In this document: positions 63,481 through 64,000 of the stretch, piece by piece
Layout of the letters: each line of letters opens with the position of its first letter
Position numbering within the stretch: position 1 is the stretch's first letter
DNA from: Paulownia fortunei
Lineage: Eukaryota > Streptophyta > Magnoliopsida > Lamiales > Paulowniaceae
Length of the DNA: 64,000 nt
Direction of reading: 5' to 3'
Assembly (NCBI GenBank): GCA_019321725.1
Contig: CM033114.1
Span: 14,550,278 to 14,614,277 of the forward strand
Notes under the pieces: generated by a model
The model's database searches: none
What the model saw: only the letters and a program-made list of their open reading frames with translations
What the model was told of the DNA's origin: nothing
Made by a program: the position numbers and the translations under genes

Positions 63481-63993
63481 TTTTCTTATTCTATTTGAAA
63501 ACATTTCATGAAAATCAAATGACAATTACTTTCTTGATTTAAGGGTTTGACTTTCTTATTTTTTTTTCTTATTATTGGCGTTTTACTTACCTGATTGCAC
63601 AGATTAGTTGTTTAGAATTCGATCTATTTTCTTTTTATGTTTTTAGTAATTCAACTTGATAAGACAATTAATACTAAGAGAAATGATTCGTAATTGAAAT
63701 AAAATTCGTGAGAGGTTTTCTTCTTTGGTTTTTAAAATAACTATTTTCTTAACTTGTTGAGATTTTCCTTGTGGGTTCATCATTGACCTATCACTCACAC
63801 AATCTTTCTCATTATATCATGAGTGTGGAGTCTACCCAAATCTCTTATACTTTTGTTTCTTATCATTTAATATAGATAATGTGCTAAGGTCATTGGTCTT
63901 GCATGATTTTGTAGCAGAATTATGACAATCCCTAGAAAAAAAATACCATTATGCATGTTCGGATCTCATTTTTCATAGTGAGGTTCGTGTGAT
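63481..63993 (+). mobile_element. Family C LTR, 3' part, plus strand
   Basis: From about 63605 it aligns with the reverse complement of 45887-46300, including GTGTGGAGTCTACC-like and GACAATCCCTAG blocks, and ends GAGGTTCGTGTGA. The PBS would start at the very end of the window. The part 63481-63604 is non-coding and not clearly matched. The element itself, if present, is outside the window. Confidence 0.72.
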
Positions 63994-64000
63994 TTAATGC

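Noticed and set aside
63334..63525. Open frame across the N gap
   Set aside because: It exists only because N was translated as unknown residues.
1..64000. tRNA or rRNA genes, organelle DNA insertions
   Set aside because: None was recognised. The only tRNA-like match is the primer-binding-site sequence next to LTRs.

Overview
This looks like a stretch of plant nuclear heterochromatin, probably from a flowering plant. The DNA is very AT-rich, there is no bacterial gene organisation, and no intact host gene is visible. Almost everything recognisable is decayed LTR retrotransposon: Ty3/gypsy chromoviruses with C-terminal chromodomains and initiator-tRNA-Met primer-binding sites, plus a Ty1/copia fragment. 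The species cannot be named from the sequence.

Layout. 1-2798: AT-rich DNA with a probable copia-type 3' LTR on the minus strand. 2799-8465: a minus-strand Ty3/gypsy element (family A) with its 3' LTR and a degenerate gag-pol; the integrase core is deleted and the 5' end is lost. 8466-9497: a plus-strand Ty1/copia RT/RNase H remnant ending in a polypurine tract and a few bases of LTR. 9498-11799: a second gypsy LTR type (family B). 11800-11899: 100-N gap. 11900-32265: a 20-kb AT-rich tandem array of roughly 2.04-kb higher-order units built from diverged 160-660-bp subunits. The array is in plus orientation to about 16345, minus to 30800, then plus again after a 20-base loop, which makes a palindrome with arms of about 1.45 kb. 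32266-41657: low-complexity and unclassified DNA holding a decayed retro-copy of the mitochondrial Fe-S scaffold gene ISU1/ISCU (39735-40138). 41658-46300: a truncated LTR of family D and two broken family C gypsy elements in opposite orientation. 46301-50137: four degenerate copies of a 1.04-1.13-kb tandem repeat. 50345-54850: a family A LTR fragment, then a very degenerate family B pol with PPT and partial LTR. 54851-63380: the best-preserved element, family A on the plus strand. Its 5' LTR carries a 1580-bp family D solo LTR with a perfect 5-bp target duplication, followed by PBS, gag, protease, RT, RNase H, integrase and chromodomain, all with stops or frameshifts. 63381-63480: 100-N gap. 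63481-63993: a third LTR of family C.

No gene here appears able to make a full-length product. The retroelement domains are listed as parts of one polyprotein scheme (gag - protease - RT - RNase H - integrase - chromodomain between LTRs). The most unusual structures are the higher-order AT-rich array with its large palindrome, the unrelated 1.05-kb tandem array, and the ISU1 retro-copy that has lost all three metal-binding cysteines. All alignments were made by eye; boundaries without a sharp terminal motif are approximate.
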